A model generated the notes under the pieces. That model was not told where the DNA came from, ran no database searches, and saw only the letters and a list, made by a program, of their open reading frames with translations. Both the position numbers and the translations under genes were made by a program. Source: Hyphomicrobiales bacterium (GTDB lineage Bacteria > Pseudomonadota > Alphaproteobacteria > Rhizobiales > GCA-2746425). From it: a DNA stretch of 5,151 nucleotides. The stretch spans positions 5,403-10,553 of the forward strand of contig NVXB01000064.1 of the NCBI GenBank assembly GCA_002746425.1. The letters are read 5' to 3'. Below, piece after piece: positions 1 to 5,151 of the stretch. How positions within the stretch are numbered: the stretch's first letter is position 1; each line of letters opens with the position of its first letter.

Positions 1-306
1 GGCATGAACCACTTGTCTATCGTCCACGTAAACCTTGCTAAAACCAACGATAACACCCTGGATGAGTTCAACAGGGCCGTGAATCGAATCCCCGAAATTG
101 AAAGCTGCCTGATGATCGCCGGGTCATTCGACTACATGCTGAAAGTGCGCACGCGAGATATGAGTCATTTTCGCAAATTACTTGGCGATGAGATTGGCCG
201 ATTGCCAAATGTCATGCAGACACACTCTTTTGCCGTCATGGAAACCGTGAGAGAATCGAATCAAATCAACATGCAAGATATCAATCTAAGGGCTCAATCT
301 GATTAA
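1..306 (+). CDS. Lrp/AsnC family transcriptional regulator, C-terminal part (5' end outside window)
   Basis: The frame is open from the first base, so this is most likely the last 101 residues of a longer gene; Lrp/AsnC proteins are usually about 150-160 residues with an N-terminal helix-turn-helix, which would lie upstream of the window. What is visible is the RAM (AsnC_trans_reg) domain, the alpha/beta fold that binds amino acids or other small effectors and assembles dimers into octamers. The diagnostic stretch is IPEIESCLMIAGSFDYMLKV, matching the family pattern P-E-V-x-x-C-x-x-(V/T)-G-x-x-D-Y-x-L-x-V, followed by a GRLPNVMQTHSFAVMETV segment that corresponds to the last strand and helix. 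The ATG at base 4 is probably an internal methionine, not the start, because it falls at the beginning of the RAM domain. The final 17 or so residues (NQINMQDINLRAQSD) are a polar tail. Its regulon is not known; neighbours give no clear target. The family call is secure, the specific role is not. Confidence 0.88.
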   Translation, partial: GMNHLSIVHVNLAKTNDNTLDEFNRAVNRIPEIESCLMIAGSFDYMLKVRTRDMSHFRKLLGDEIGRLPNVMQTHSFAVMETVRESNQINMQDINLRAQSD

Positions 307-378
307 ACTCTGACCTTAGCTGGGTATAGGTACTGATTCGCGGCTTTGCGGCGAGATGGATATCAGGCGCTCATATAA

Positions 379-384
379 TGAGGA
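379..384 (+). promoter_or_regulatory. Ribosome binding site deciding the methyltransferase start
   Basis: TGAGGA lies 10 bases before the ATG at 395 and is the only good Shine-Dalgarno match near either candidate start. It favours 395 over the upstream in-frame ATG at 356, which is preceded only by a GGCGAG abutting the start codon. Confidence 0.5.
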
Positions 385-394
385 AAATACCATT

Positions 395-1006
395 ATGCGC
401 GGCGTGAAAGGCACTTTGGGATATTCAGATCAAGCGGCGCAACTCCAGCCTCGATATGATCAGGCCTCGTTTGAGGATATGCACGCCTTAATTATGCATG
501 TCTTGCCCACCAGCCCCAGCACAGTGATGGATATTGGCGCAGGTACCGGTCGCGATGCTGCCTATCTTGCAGGGCAGGGACACGAAACCGTTGCTGTGGA
601 GCCGACGGATGAGTTCCGCACTCCCGCTAGTGCCCGCTATCCACACATTGAATGGATTGATGATGCGTTGCCAAAGTTGGAAAAATTAGAGGGTAGGATA
701 GGTCAATTTGATCTCATCATGGCAACGGCCATGTGGATGCATCTGAACGAGCAGGAGCGCCCGCTCGCTATGAGCACAGTGGCAACGCTACTGAAACCCC
801 GCGGGCTGTTGGTCTTGTCGCTTCGCCACGGCCCAATACCAGAGGGGCGGCTCATGTTTGATGTCTCGGCGGCGGAAACGATTGAGCTTGCAAAACGCGA
901 GGGGTTTGAGAACCTCGTTGAGGCCGTCAGGCCGTCAATTGGTGAGATTAATCGTAAGGCGGGCATCACCTGGTCTCATCTGGCGTTTTGCAAAGTTTCG
1001 GCATAA
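395..1006 (+). CDS. Class I SAM-dependent methyltransferase
   Basis: This encodes a small cytosolic methyltransferase of the Rossmann-fold (Methyltransf_11/25-like) type, transferring a methyl group from S-adenosylmethionine to an unknown acceptor. Starting at base 395 it has 203 residues. Motif I, the glycine-rich SAM-binding loop, is VMDIGAGTGRDAAYLA (about residues 44-59). The acidic residue ending beta-2, which usually holds the ribose, is the E in VAVEP (about 69). An IDDALP segment (about 88-93) fits motif II/III, and FDLIMATAMWMHL (about 105-117) is motif IV/post-IV. LLKPRGLLVLSLRHG (about 132-146) is the typical strand 5 region. I prefer the ATG at 395 because TGAGGA (379-384) lies 10 bases upstream. 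An in-frame ATG at 356 would add 13 residues but has no clear ribosome site. The gene follows the Lrp gene by 88 bases on the same strand and ends 11 bases from the convergent transporter. The methyl acceptor cannot be predicted; the C-terminal third has no recognised substrate domain. Confidence 0.88.
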   Translation: MRGVKGTLGYSDQAAQLQPRYDQASFEDMHALIMHVLPTSPSTVMDIGAGTGRDAAYLAGQGHETVAVEPTDEFRTPASARYPHIEWIDDALPKLEKLEGRIGQFDLIMATAMWMHLNEQERPLAMSTVATLLKPRGLLVLSLRHGPIPEGRLMFDVSAAETIELAKREGFENLVEAVRPSIGEINRKAGITWSHLAFCKVSA

Positions 1007-1017
1007 TGCGTAAAGCT

Positions 1018-1941
1018 TTATCGGCTTTTTACCAAGGCCAGCAATACCCCGCCAAGGGCAATCAACGCCGCGCCAAACAGCACACCGCCTGATGGGACTT
1101 CGCCAAAAAACAAAAAACCAAGCAGCCCCGCGAACAACAACCATGTATAATCCACTGGTCCCACGATAGACACGTCGGCAATTCGGTAACCGCGAATAAC
1201 GCAAAACTGCGCGCTGATGGCGATGGGCCCGAGCATTAAAATCAACAGGGTTTCGGTGAGGTTGATGCTTTGCCATGCGCTAAAAGCAGGGATGGCAACC
1301 AAAAACAACCCGAAGAAATTGACGTGCAGCAACACCGTCAACGTTTTTTCTGACTGGCTGAGCGTGCGGATCAATATGGCTTCAAACGCAATCAGCAATG
1401 CGCCAATAAGGGCGATGGCGGCTGGCCATAAATAGGCGGGATCAAAACTTTGAAACGCACCTTGCGCACCCATGACTATAGCCGCGCCAGCGCTTGATAC
1501 GCCAATGGCAAGCCAGTGCATGCGCGTGATGCGCTCTTTCAGTAAAACCACCCCCAGCGCGACAATAAAAATGACGTAGAGCAGGCTGATGGCCGTTGCA
1601 TCCAAAATGGGCATTTGGGCAGAAGCATGGATAATCGCCGCGCCGCCATAGCAGCCAAAAATGGCCCGTAACAAATGCGATGCAGGCTTTTTGCTGCGAT
1701 AGCTGAAAAGCCCGTCTCCAAACAAAAACGAAACTACAATGAGCGTTGAAAACCCGCTGACATACCTCAAAAAGATGACTTGAAACGGATCAGCAATGCC
1801 ATGTGCCATTTTGCCAGACGCATAGATGATTGTGAAAAGCGCGGTGCCCAATGTCACCCAAAGGATGGCTTTGGCATTTTGCGACAGATTTGGTGACGTC
1901 ATTTGTTTCTTGAGCCATGTGCATAAGGTTTTTCTATCCAT
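1018..1941 (-). CDS. DMT-superfamily transporter, EamA-type (two EamA repeats)
   Basis: This is an inner-membrane transporter of the drug/metabolite (DMT) superfamily; EamA members typically export amino acids or other small metabolites, but the substrate cannot be read here. From the ATG at 1941 it has 307 residues, normal for a ten-helix member. Hydrophobic segments lie at about residues 26-43, 53-74, 90-108, 116-134, 141-158, 170-191, 202-222, 229-248, 263-281 and 285-304, forming two five-helix repeats. Each repeat ends with the typical short charged link then a glycine/alanine-rich helix: LLKERITRMHWLAIGVSSAGA, and FFGEVPSGGVLFG followed by AALIALGGVLLAL. The start is uncertain. A TTG at 1950 is possible, the ATG at 1941 has GGTGA about 10 bases upstream, and an ATG at 1902 would remove 13 residues of a charged leader before the first helix. 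The gene diverges from a LysR-family gene 57 bases away, which is probably its regulator. It converges on the methyltransferase with 11 bases between. Confidence 0.9.
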   Translation of the reverse strand: MDRKTLCTWLKKQMTSPNLSQNAKAILWVTLGTALFTIIYASGKMAHGIADPFQVIFLRYVSGFSTLIVVSFLFGDGLFSYRSKKPASHLLRAIFGCYGGAAIIHASAQMPILDATAISLLYVIFIVALGVVLLKERITRMHWLAIGVSSAGAAIVMGAQGAFQSFDPAYLWPAAIALIGALLIAFEAILIRTLSQSEKTLTVLLHVNFFGLFLVAIPAFSAWQSINLTETLLILMLGPIAISAQFCVIRGYRIADVSIVGPVDYTWLLFAGLLGFLFFGEVPSGGVLFGAALIALGGVLLALVKSR

Positions 1942-1998
1942 GCAGCCCAAATCACCCTAAAACAAACGCGTAAAAGGCAGGCAGCATCGGAAAAACTA
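1942..1998. promoter_or_regulatory. Divergent control region between the EamA transporter and the GcvA-like LysR gene
   Basis: These 57 bases must hold the leaders and probably part of the promoters of both divergent genes; some promoter elements likely extend into the coding ends. LysR proteins usually bind such gaps at T-N11-A boxes. A few T-N11-A spacings occur (for example T1971 to A1983), but none lies in a convincing inverted repeat, and no -35/-10 pair stands out. The only local symmetry is ACGCGT at 1966-1971, too short to mean much. GGA at 1989-1991, seven bases before the ATG at 1999, is a plausible ribosome site for the LysR gene. The regulatory role is inferred from the arrangement alone. 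Confidence 0.4.
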
Positions 1999-2907
1999 AT
2001 GCAGCGGTTCCATCAAATATCCCTGAATGCCATTCGCGTGTTTGCCACGGCCGCACGGCATCAAAGCATTGCCGGGGCCGCTTCGGTGTTGGGTGTCACG
2101 CCAAGTGCGGTGAGCCACCAGATCAAGAATTTGGAGGCGGCGCTCGCCACTGCGCTGTTCGTGCGCAGCAACAACACCATTACGCTCACTCCCGTCGGGC
2201 AGCGCTATTTGGATGATATTTCGCCAGCGCTAAAAATGCTGGAGCAGGCATCCAATGCGCTTACACGGAATGCCAACGAGCTTACCGTTCGTGTGTCCGC
2301 CACGCTGGCTGTCCGGTGGCTGATCCCGGCGCTAGAGGGTTTTAAAAAGCAATATCCCGATGCGCGCATAAGAATTGAAACCGGTTATTATGACGAGGCC
2401 CGGCTGGGGCAGGCCATTGATATGGCGATTACCTATCGCCGCAATGGCGACGAGATGATTGAAGGTGGTAGCCCAGGTAAATCAATGGGAGAGAAAATTC
2501 TCAGTGATTTCTCTCGCCCGGTTTTATCCCCGGCTTTGTTGCAGCAAAGCGGGTATTTAAGCCGAAAAGACATGGCCTTGGTGCCCGCCATTATCTGCAC
2601 GGAAAACAATTGGGATTGGCAACAATGGGCGCGCCATTTTGATGTGCCAATTGCCGATATGCAGTTCACCGATCAGTTTGATATGGACGACGCAGCCCTG
2701 CACGCCGCAACTGCCGGGCTGGGCATGGTGTTGGCACCCTCATTGATGACAATGACGGAGATCAATGCCGGGTTGCTTGTCGTGCTACCCGATGTCGAGC
2801 CTTTGGAATTGGGCGCGTTTTATTTAATCTCTGGCCCTCGAACCAACGGAATTATCAAAAGTTTTCGAAAATGGTTGTTGAGTGAGTTGGCGGCGCAGCC
2901 AAGCTAA
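1999..2907 (+). CDS. LysR-family transcriptional regulator, GcvA-like
   Basis: This encodes a DNA-binding regulator of 302 residues, the usual LysR length. The N-terminal winged helix-turn-helix is clear: LNAIRVFATAARHQSIAGAASVLGV leads into TPSAVSHQIKNLEAALATALFVR (about residues 9-56), followed by the wing ITLTPVGQRYL (61-71) and the linker helix. The effector-binding domain (about 95-295) begins VRVSATLAVRWLIPALEGF, closely resembling GcvA-type proteins, which share the R-W-L-(I/V)-P-x-L-x-x-F pattern. Other family features are DMAITYR (141-147), the tryptophan-rich NNWDWQQWARHF (203-214) and ALHAATAGLGMVLAPSLM (233-250). GcvA itself controls the glycine cleavage operon in enterobacteria, but most GcvA-like paralogues control other adjacent genes, so I do not assign that symbol. 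Being divergent from the EamA transporter, it most likely regulates that gene and itself; its effector may be the exported compound or a related one. The ATG at 1999 is supported by GGA seven bases upstream. It converges on the next gene with 43 bases between. Confidence 0.92.
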   Translation: MQRFHQISLNAIRVFATAARHQSIAGAASVLGVTPSAVSHQIKNLEAALATALFVRSNNTITLTPVGQRYLDDISPALKMLEQASNALTRNANELTVRVSATLAVRWLIPALEGFKKQYPDARIRIETGYYDEARLGQAIDMAITYRRNGDEMIEGGSPGKSMGEKILSDFSRPVLSPALLQQSGYLSRKDMALVPAIICTENNWDWQQWARHFDVPIADMQFTDQFDMDDAALHAATAGLGMVLAPSLMTMTEINAGLLVVLPDVEPLELGAFYLISGPRTNGIIKSFRKWLLSELAAQPS

Positions 2908-2950
2908 CGCCATTTTTGAGAACACACAGCCGGTTTCTCGTAGTGCAGAG

Positions 2951-3931
2951 CTATGTTTCCGCCCTTAGTGCTGCTGATACTACTTTTCGAGTTTCCTCAA
3001 GCGCTGCACTAACCCGTGCAATTTTGGATGCGCCAAAACGATAGGCCAGCATAACTTCCACTTTCGGAGAATGCCAGCTGGGCAAACATCGCACCAATTG
3101 CCCGCTAGCAAGCCCGTCGTTGGCTAGAAAATCTGGCACAAGAGCAACGCCCAGTCCCTGTTTGGCCAAATCCAGAAGAATCGAAAAATTTCGAACCGCC
3201 ACATGGGATTGCACTAGAACCGTCTCGGTTTGCTGCAGATGTTGCGCCGATTCAAGTCGCCAATTGGCTTCCGGCGAGCTGCCAGAAAAAACTAGGCAAG
3301 GAGTTTGTGCAAGGTCGGCTGGTGTCGTTGGCGCATGCTCTTGGATAAACGCTGGACTGGCGACAAGAACACGGCGAAATGTGCCGACATGGTTCGCCAC
3401 CAGAGTGTCGTCCTTGATGCGTCCAACCCTAATGGCGAAATCAAAATTGGGGTCCTGAAGGTCATCAAATTGATAGGCGGATTCCACAATCAACCGCATA
3501 TTGGGGTGGGTTTGGCGCAAATGTGGGATAAGCGTTTTTAGCACGAAGCCACCCAGCGCCGGGGTTACGGCAATGCGTACATTGCCATTTGGTACGCTCG
3601 CCGCTAGGCTTGATTCATCTTTAAGCAATTGCATTTCTTCAAGCAGTGACATGACCCTTGGCAACAGGTTTTCACCCTCACGGGTCAGGGCAACACGGCG
3701 TGAATTTCGCTCCAGCAATTTGACGCCGAGGCTCTGCTCCAACCGGCTGACCTGCAAGCTGATGGTGGATTTGGAAAGGTTTAGATTATCCGCCGCCGCT
3801 GTGATGCCGCCTTGCTGAATAACCGTTGAGAACGCCAGCAATTCGCGAAATTCCAAAGTTTTATTTTCTTCAACCAACTGTTCTATTCCACCATGTTGTT
3901 TTGTTTTATATAACGTCGATATTTGGGCCAT
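2951..3931 (-). CDS. LysR-family transcriptional regulator, CrgA-like, divergent from an SDR
   Basis: This encodes a second LysR-type regulator, 326 residues from the ATG at 3931. The helix-turn-helix is LLAFSTVIQQGGITAAADNL through NLSKSTISLQVSRLEQSLGV (about residues 31-70), followed by LLERNSRRVALTREG (72-86), which forms the wing. The effector domain opens at NGNVRIAVTPALGGFVLKTL (about 115-134). The series FDFAIRVGRIKDDTLVANHV, then FRRVLVASPAFIQEHAPTTP, then ADLAQTPCLVFSG matches the CrgA-like subgroup. The start is uncertain. The ATG at 3931 lacks a good ribosome site and adds an unusually long 33-residue leader before the HTH. A TTG at 3877 has GGTGGA (3887-3892 on the plus strand) nine bases upstream and would give a 308-residue protein, the typical size. 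The frame stays open further upstream to 4219, antisense to the SDR, but that stretch shows no LysR homology and is a shadow. The gene diverges from the SDR, its most likely target. Confidence 0.92.
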   Translation of the reverse strand: MAQISTLYKTKQHGGIEQLVEENKTLEFRELLAFSTVIQQGGITAAADNLNLSKSTISLQVSRLEQSLGVKLLERNSRRVALTREGENLLPRVMSLLEEMQLLKDESSLAASVPNGNVRIAVTPALGGFVLKTLIPHLRQTHPNMRLIVESAYQFDDLQDPNFDFAIRVGRIKDDTLVANHVGTFRRVLVASPAFIQEHAPTTPADLAQTPCLVFSGSSPEANWRLESAQHLQQTETVLVQSHVAVRNFSILLDLAKQGLGVALVPDFLANDGLASGQLVRCLPSWHSPKVEVMLAYRFGASKIARVSAALEETRKVVSAALRAET

Positions 3932-3936
3932 TGCAA
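3907..3936 (-). promoter_or_regulatory. Candidate promoter of the CrgA-like LysR gene
   Basis: Read on the minus strand, TTGCAA (3936-3931) is followed after 18 bases by TATATA (3912-3907). Each box matches four of six positions of the sigma-70 consensus, so the pair is plausible but not strong. Transcription would begin near base 3900, downstream of the ATG at 3931, and would fit the TTG start at 3877 with its GGTGGA ribosome site. TTATATAA (3906-3913) is self-complementary, so the same -10 could serve the SDR, though I see no good -35 for that direction. The -35 box is also the core of the inverted repeat described separately, which would suit autorepression. Confidence 0.35.
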
Positions 3937-3946
3937 CAAACCAAAT
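3921..3946. promoter_or_regulatory. 26-base symmetric inverted repeat, candidate LysR operator
   Basis: ATTTGG (3921-3926) and CCAAAT (3941-3946) are perfect inverted arms. The palindrome TTGCAA (3931-3936) lies exactly midway, so arms and core share one centre of symmetry (3933.5), leaving four unmatched bases on each side. It sits in the gap between the divergent LysR and SDR genes, immediately before the SDR ribosome site and start at 3957. LysR dimers and tetramers typically bind such dyad-symmetric sites between divergent genes and often repress their own gene. Binding by this LysR protein is inferred, and the usual T-N11-A form is not centred on this symmetry. Confidence 0.5.
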
Positions 3947-3956
3947 GAGAATTTCA

Positions 3957-4832
3957 ATGTCCCAGAAAATACTGATTACCGGAACAAACGGTGCTTTTGG
4001 CACTATGGTCGTCACAAAGCTGTTGGATGCAGGCCATGCTGTTGCTGCCTCCATGCGCGATATCAATGGGCGCAACAGTGACAGTGCCAAAACATTGCGC
4101 GCCGCCGGTGTGCATGTGGTGGAGATAGATGTGGCCGATAATGCCAGCGTTGAAGCGGGCACCAATGCTGCTAAGAGTGCCTTGGGCGGCATCGATGTTC
4201 TGGTCAATAATGCAGGCACCGGTGCCCATGGCCTTCACGAGGCCTTTTCGCCGGAGCAGCTTTTAAAACTCTATGATGTCAATGTGGTGGGGACACACCG
4301 CATGATGCGCGCTGTTCTTCCCACGCTTCGCGCCCAGAAATCTGGCTTGGTTTTGAATATATCCAGCCTACTTGGCCGTCTGTCTATCCCGTTTTATGGC
4401 CCTTATAGTGCCACAAAGTTTGCGCTTGAGACCCTAAGCGAAACCTATCGCGCCGAGCTTTCTGGCTTTGGTGTGGATGTGGCGTTGGTAGAGCCTGGCG
4501 CTTTTCCAACGACATTTATGGACAATGTGATGCATCCAAATGATGACGCGCGCCTGGCGCAGTACGGCGCATTTGCAGATGCGCCCGCGCAATCCTATGC
4601 CAATTCTGGGGCCGCGCTGAAAGCCAATCCGCAGCAAGATCCGCAAAAGGTGGCGGATGCCATTGTGAGGATCATTGATACGCCAGCCGGGCAACGGAGT
4701 TTCCGTACCATTGTCGATTTCATGGGCTTAGCGGAGCCTGCAAGTGTTTTGAATTCAACGCTGGATCAGGTAACCGGCGGTGTTTACGCCGCCTTTGGTA
4801 TTGCTGATATGCGGGTGCTCAAGACCAACTAG
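3957..4832 (+). CDS. Classical short-chain dehydrogenase/reductase (SDR family oxidoreductase)
   Basis: This encodes a cytosolic NAD(P)-dependent oxidoreductase of 291 residues, slightly longer than the roughly 250-residue classical SDR core because of a C-terminal extension. The cofactor-binding motif is TGTNGAFG (residues 8-15), the SDR TGxxxGxG pattern. Arg34, after beta-2 (AASMRD), suggests a preference for NADP(H). D58-V59 (EIDVAD) and NNAG (84-87) complete the Rossmann features. The catalytic set is Asn110 (DVNVVG), Ser137 (NISSLLGRL), Tyr150 and Lys154 in YSATK, with Pro180-Gly181 after the active site. The substrate, an alcohol or carbonyl compound, cannot be identified. I chose the ATG at 3957 because GAGAA (3947-3951) lies five bases upstream and MSQKILITG is a typical SDR beginning. 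An ATG at 3945 would add MRIS but has no ribosome site and overlaps the inverted repeat. The divergent LysR gene is its likely regulator. A hairpin terminator follows the stop codon. Confidence 0.93.
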   Translation: MSQKILITGTNGAFGTMVVTKLLDAGHAVAASMRDINGRNSDSAKTLRAAGVHVVEIDVADNASVEAGTNAAKSALGGIDVLVNNAGTGAHGLHEAFSPEQLLKLYDVNVVGTHRMMRAVLPTLRAQKSGLVLNISSLLGRLSIPFYGPYSATKFALETLSETYRAELSGFGVDVALVEPGAFPTTFMDNVMHPNDDARLAQYGAFADAPAQSYANSGAALKANPQQDPQKVADAIVRIIDTPAGQRSFRTIVDFMGLAEPASVLNSTLDQVTGGVYAAFGIADMRVLKTN

Positions 4833-4836
4833 TATT

Positions 4837-4870
4837 TTGCACGATGGCGGTGAAGACTGCCGCCGTGCAA
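4837..4870. terminator. Hairpin terminator between the convergent SDR and MATE genes
   Basis: Two 15-base arms (4837-4851 and 4856-4870) enclose a GAAG tetraloop. They pair throughout except for one A-C mismatch and two G-U wobbles, with a perfect TTGCAC/GTGCAA base and a GC-rich centre. The hairpin begins four bases after the SDR stop codon and ends nine bases before the MATE stop codon. On the plus strand it is followed by TTTGT, a short and imperfect U tract. It therefore fits best as the SDR terminator and may also serve the convergent MATE gene, whose side has only a weak tail. Confidence 0.65.
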
Positions 4871-4879
4871 TTTGTCATA

Positions 4880-5151
4880 TCACGCGTTGGCGAAGAACAA
4901 GCCGAGCCGGCTGCCTTGGCGTTTTGCCCGCAAATACAGCACATAAATTGTGAGCAACAACATCAGCACTTCCGCTGTTGGCCCAGCATACCAAATGCCC
5001 CATTCGCCATATAAGAATGGCAGCGCGAAAGTCAACGGCAGCGCAAAAGCATAGGTGCGGGTCAGGCTGAGAATGGCTGATCGCTTGGCATCGCCGATGG
5101 CCTGAAAGAAAGTGCTGATCATCAGCAACGGCCCAAAGATGAAAAACGTCA
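4880..5151 (-). CDS. MATE-family efflux transporter, C-terminal part (5' end outside window)
   Basis: The last 89 residues of an inner-membrane protein are visible; the frame runs open to the window edge. MATE proteins are about 450 residues with twelve helices and expel drugs, dyes or metabolites using a sodium or proton gradient. The visible part opens with TFFIFGPLLMISTFFQAIGD, then AKRSAILSLTR, which matches the conserved MATE segment before helix 11 (typically F-Q-x-x-G-x-x-x-x-x-x-x-x-x-x-R). Two further hydrophobic stretches follow at about visible residues 29-47 and 51-73. Between them is GEWGIWYAGPTAEVL, the family's G-x-x-G-(V/I)-W-x-(A/S)-x-P pattern. The protein ends with a short basic and hydrophobic tail (RAKRQGSRLGLFFANA). 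An internal TTG at 5128 is in frame but is not a start. The NorM/DinF-type subgroup and the substrate cannot be decided from this fragment. It converges on the SDR gene; no shared function is implied. Confidence 0.85.
   Translation of the reverse strand, partial: TFFIFGPLLMISTFFQAIGDAKRSAILSLTRTYAFALPLTFALPFLYGEWGIWYAGPTAEVLMLLLTIYVLYLRAKRQGSRLGLFFANA

Noticed and set aside
374..379. Perfect TATAAT hexamer upstream of the methyltransferase ATG at 395.
   Set aside because: No -35 box lies at 16-18 bases, and transcription from it would start after the ribosome site at 379-384, leaving almost no leader. It is probably chance.
1010..1032. GTAAAGC ... GCTTTTTAC imperfect hairpin, with the TAAAGCTTTA palindrome at 1011-1020, between the methyltransferase and the convergent transporter.
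   Set aside because: The stem is short and AT-rich and needs a two-base bulge; the T run lies inside the stem. Too weak to call a terminator.
935..1276. Open frame on the minus strand overlapping the methyltransferase end and the transporter.
   Set aside because: It is a shadow in another frame of the transporter gene, rich in arginine, tryptophan and histidine, with no recognisable domain.
1894..1901. TGACGTCA eight-base palindrome near the 5' end of the EamA gene.
   Set aside because: It lies inside codons MTS of the transporter, no second copy was seen, and eight-base palindromes of this sort arise by chance; no supporting promoter context.
2918..2939. GAGAA ... TTCTC inverted repeat in the 43-base gap between the two convergent LysR genes.
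   Set aside because: Only five base pairs with a 12-base loop, and no T run after the stem on either strand; not a credible intrinsic terminator.
3932..4219. Upstream extension of the CrgA-like LysR frame, antisense to the SDR, giving a 422-residue protein.
   Set aside because: The added 96 residues lack LysR homology and are explained by the complementary strand of a well-supported SDR gene; this is an open shadow frame.

Overview
The window reads as ordinary chromosomal sequence of a mid-GC Gram-negative proteobacterium. The mix of GcvA-like and CrgA-like LysR regulators, an Lrp/AsnC regulator, an EamA-type exporter and a MATE protein suggests an alphaproteobacterium, but no rRNA or lineage marker is present, so this is only an inference. 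The sequence is densely coding: seven genes, two of them cut by the window edges, and no gap over 100 bases. I see no RNA gene, insertion sequence, CRISPR array or phage gene.

Layout. At the left edge is the C-terminal (RAM) domain of an Lrp/AsnC regulator (+). It is followed by a small class I SAM-dependent methyltransferase (+). The methyltransferase converges, with only 11 bases between, on a ten-helix DMT/EamA-family transporter (-). The transporter diverges from a GcvA-like LysR regulator (+) across a 57-base gap. That regulator converges on a second, CrgA-like LysR regulator (-), which diverges from a classical short-chain dehydrogenase/reductase (+). The reductase converges on the C-terminal end of a MATE-family multidrug/toxin exporter (-), with a long hairpin terminator between them.

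How the genes may work together. The window is mostly two back-to-back regulator/target pairs: LysR + EamA exporter, and LysR + SDR. In each, the LysR protein probably controls the divergent neighbour and itself. The second pair has the most interesting sequence signal: a 26-base symmetric inverted repeat with a palindromic TTGCAA core. It sits between the two genes and overlaps a plausible promoter for the LysR gene. It is a good operator candidate and bears on where that LysR gene starts. The methyltransferase, SDR and transporter substrates cannot be read from the sequence. I found no convincing evidence of a new multi-gene system.
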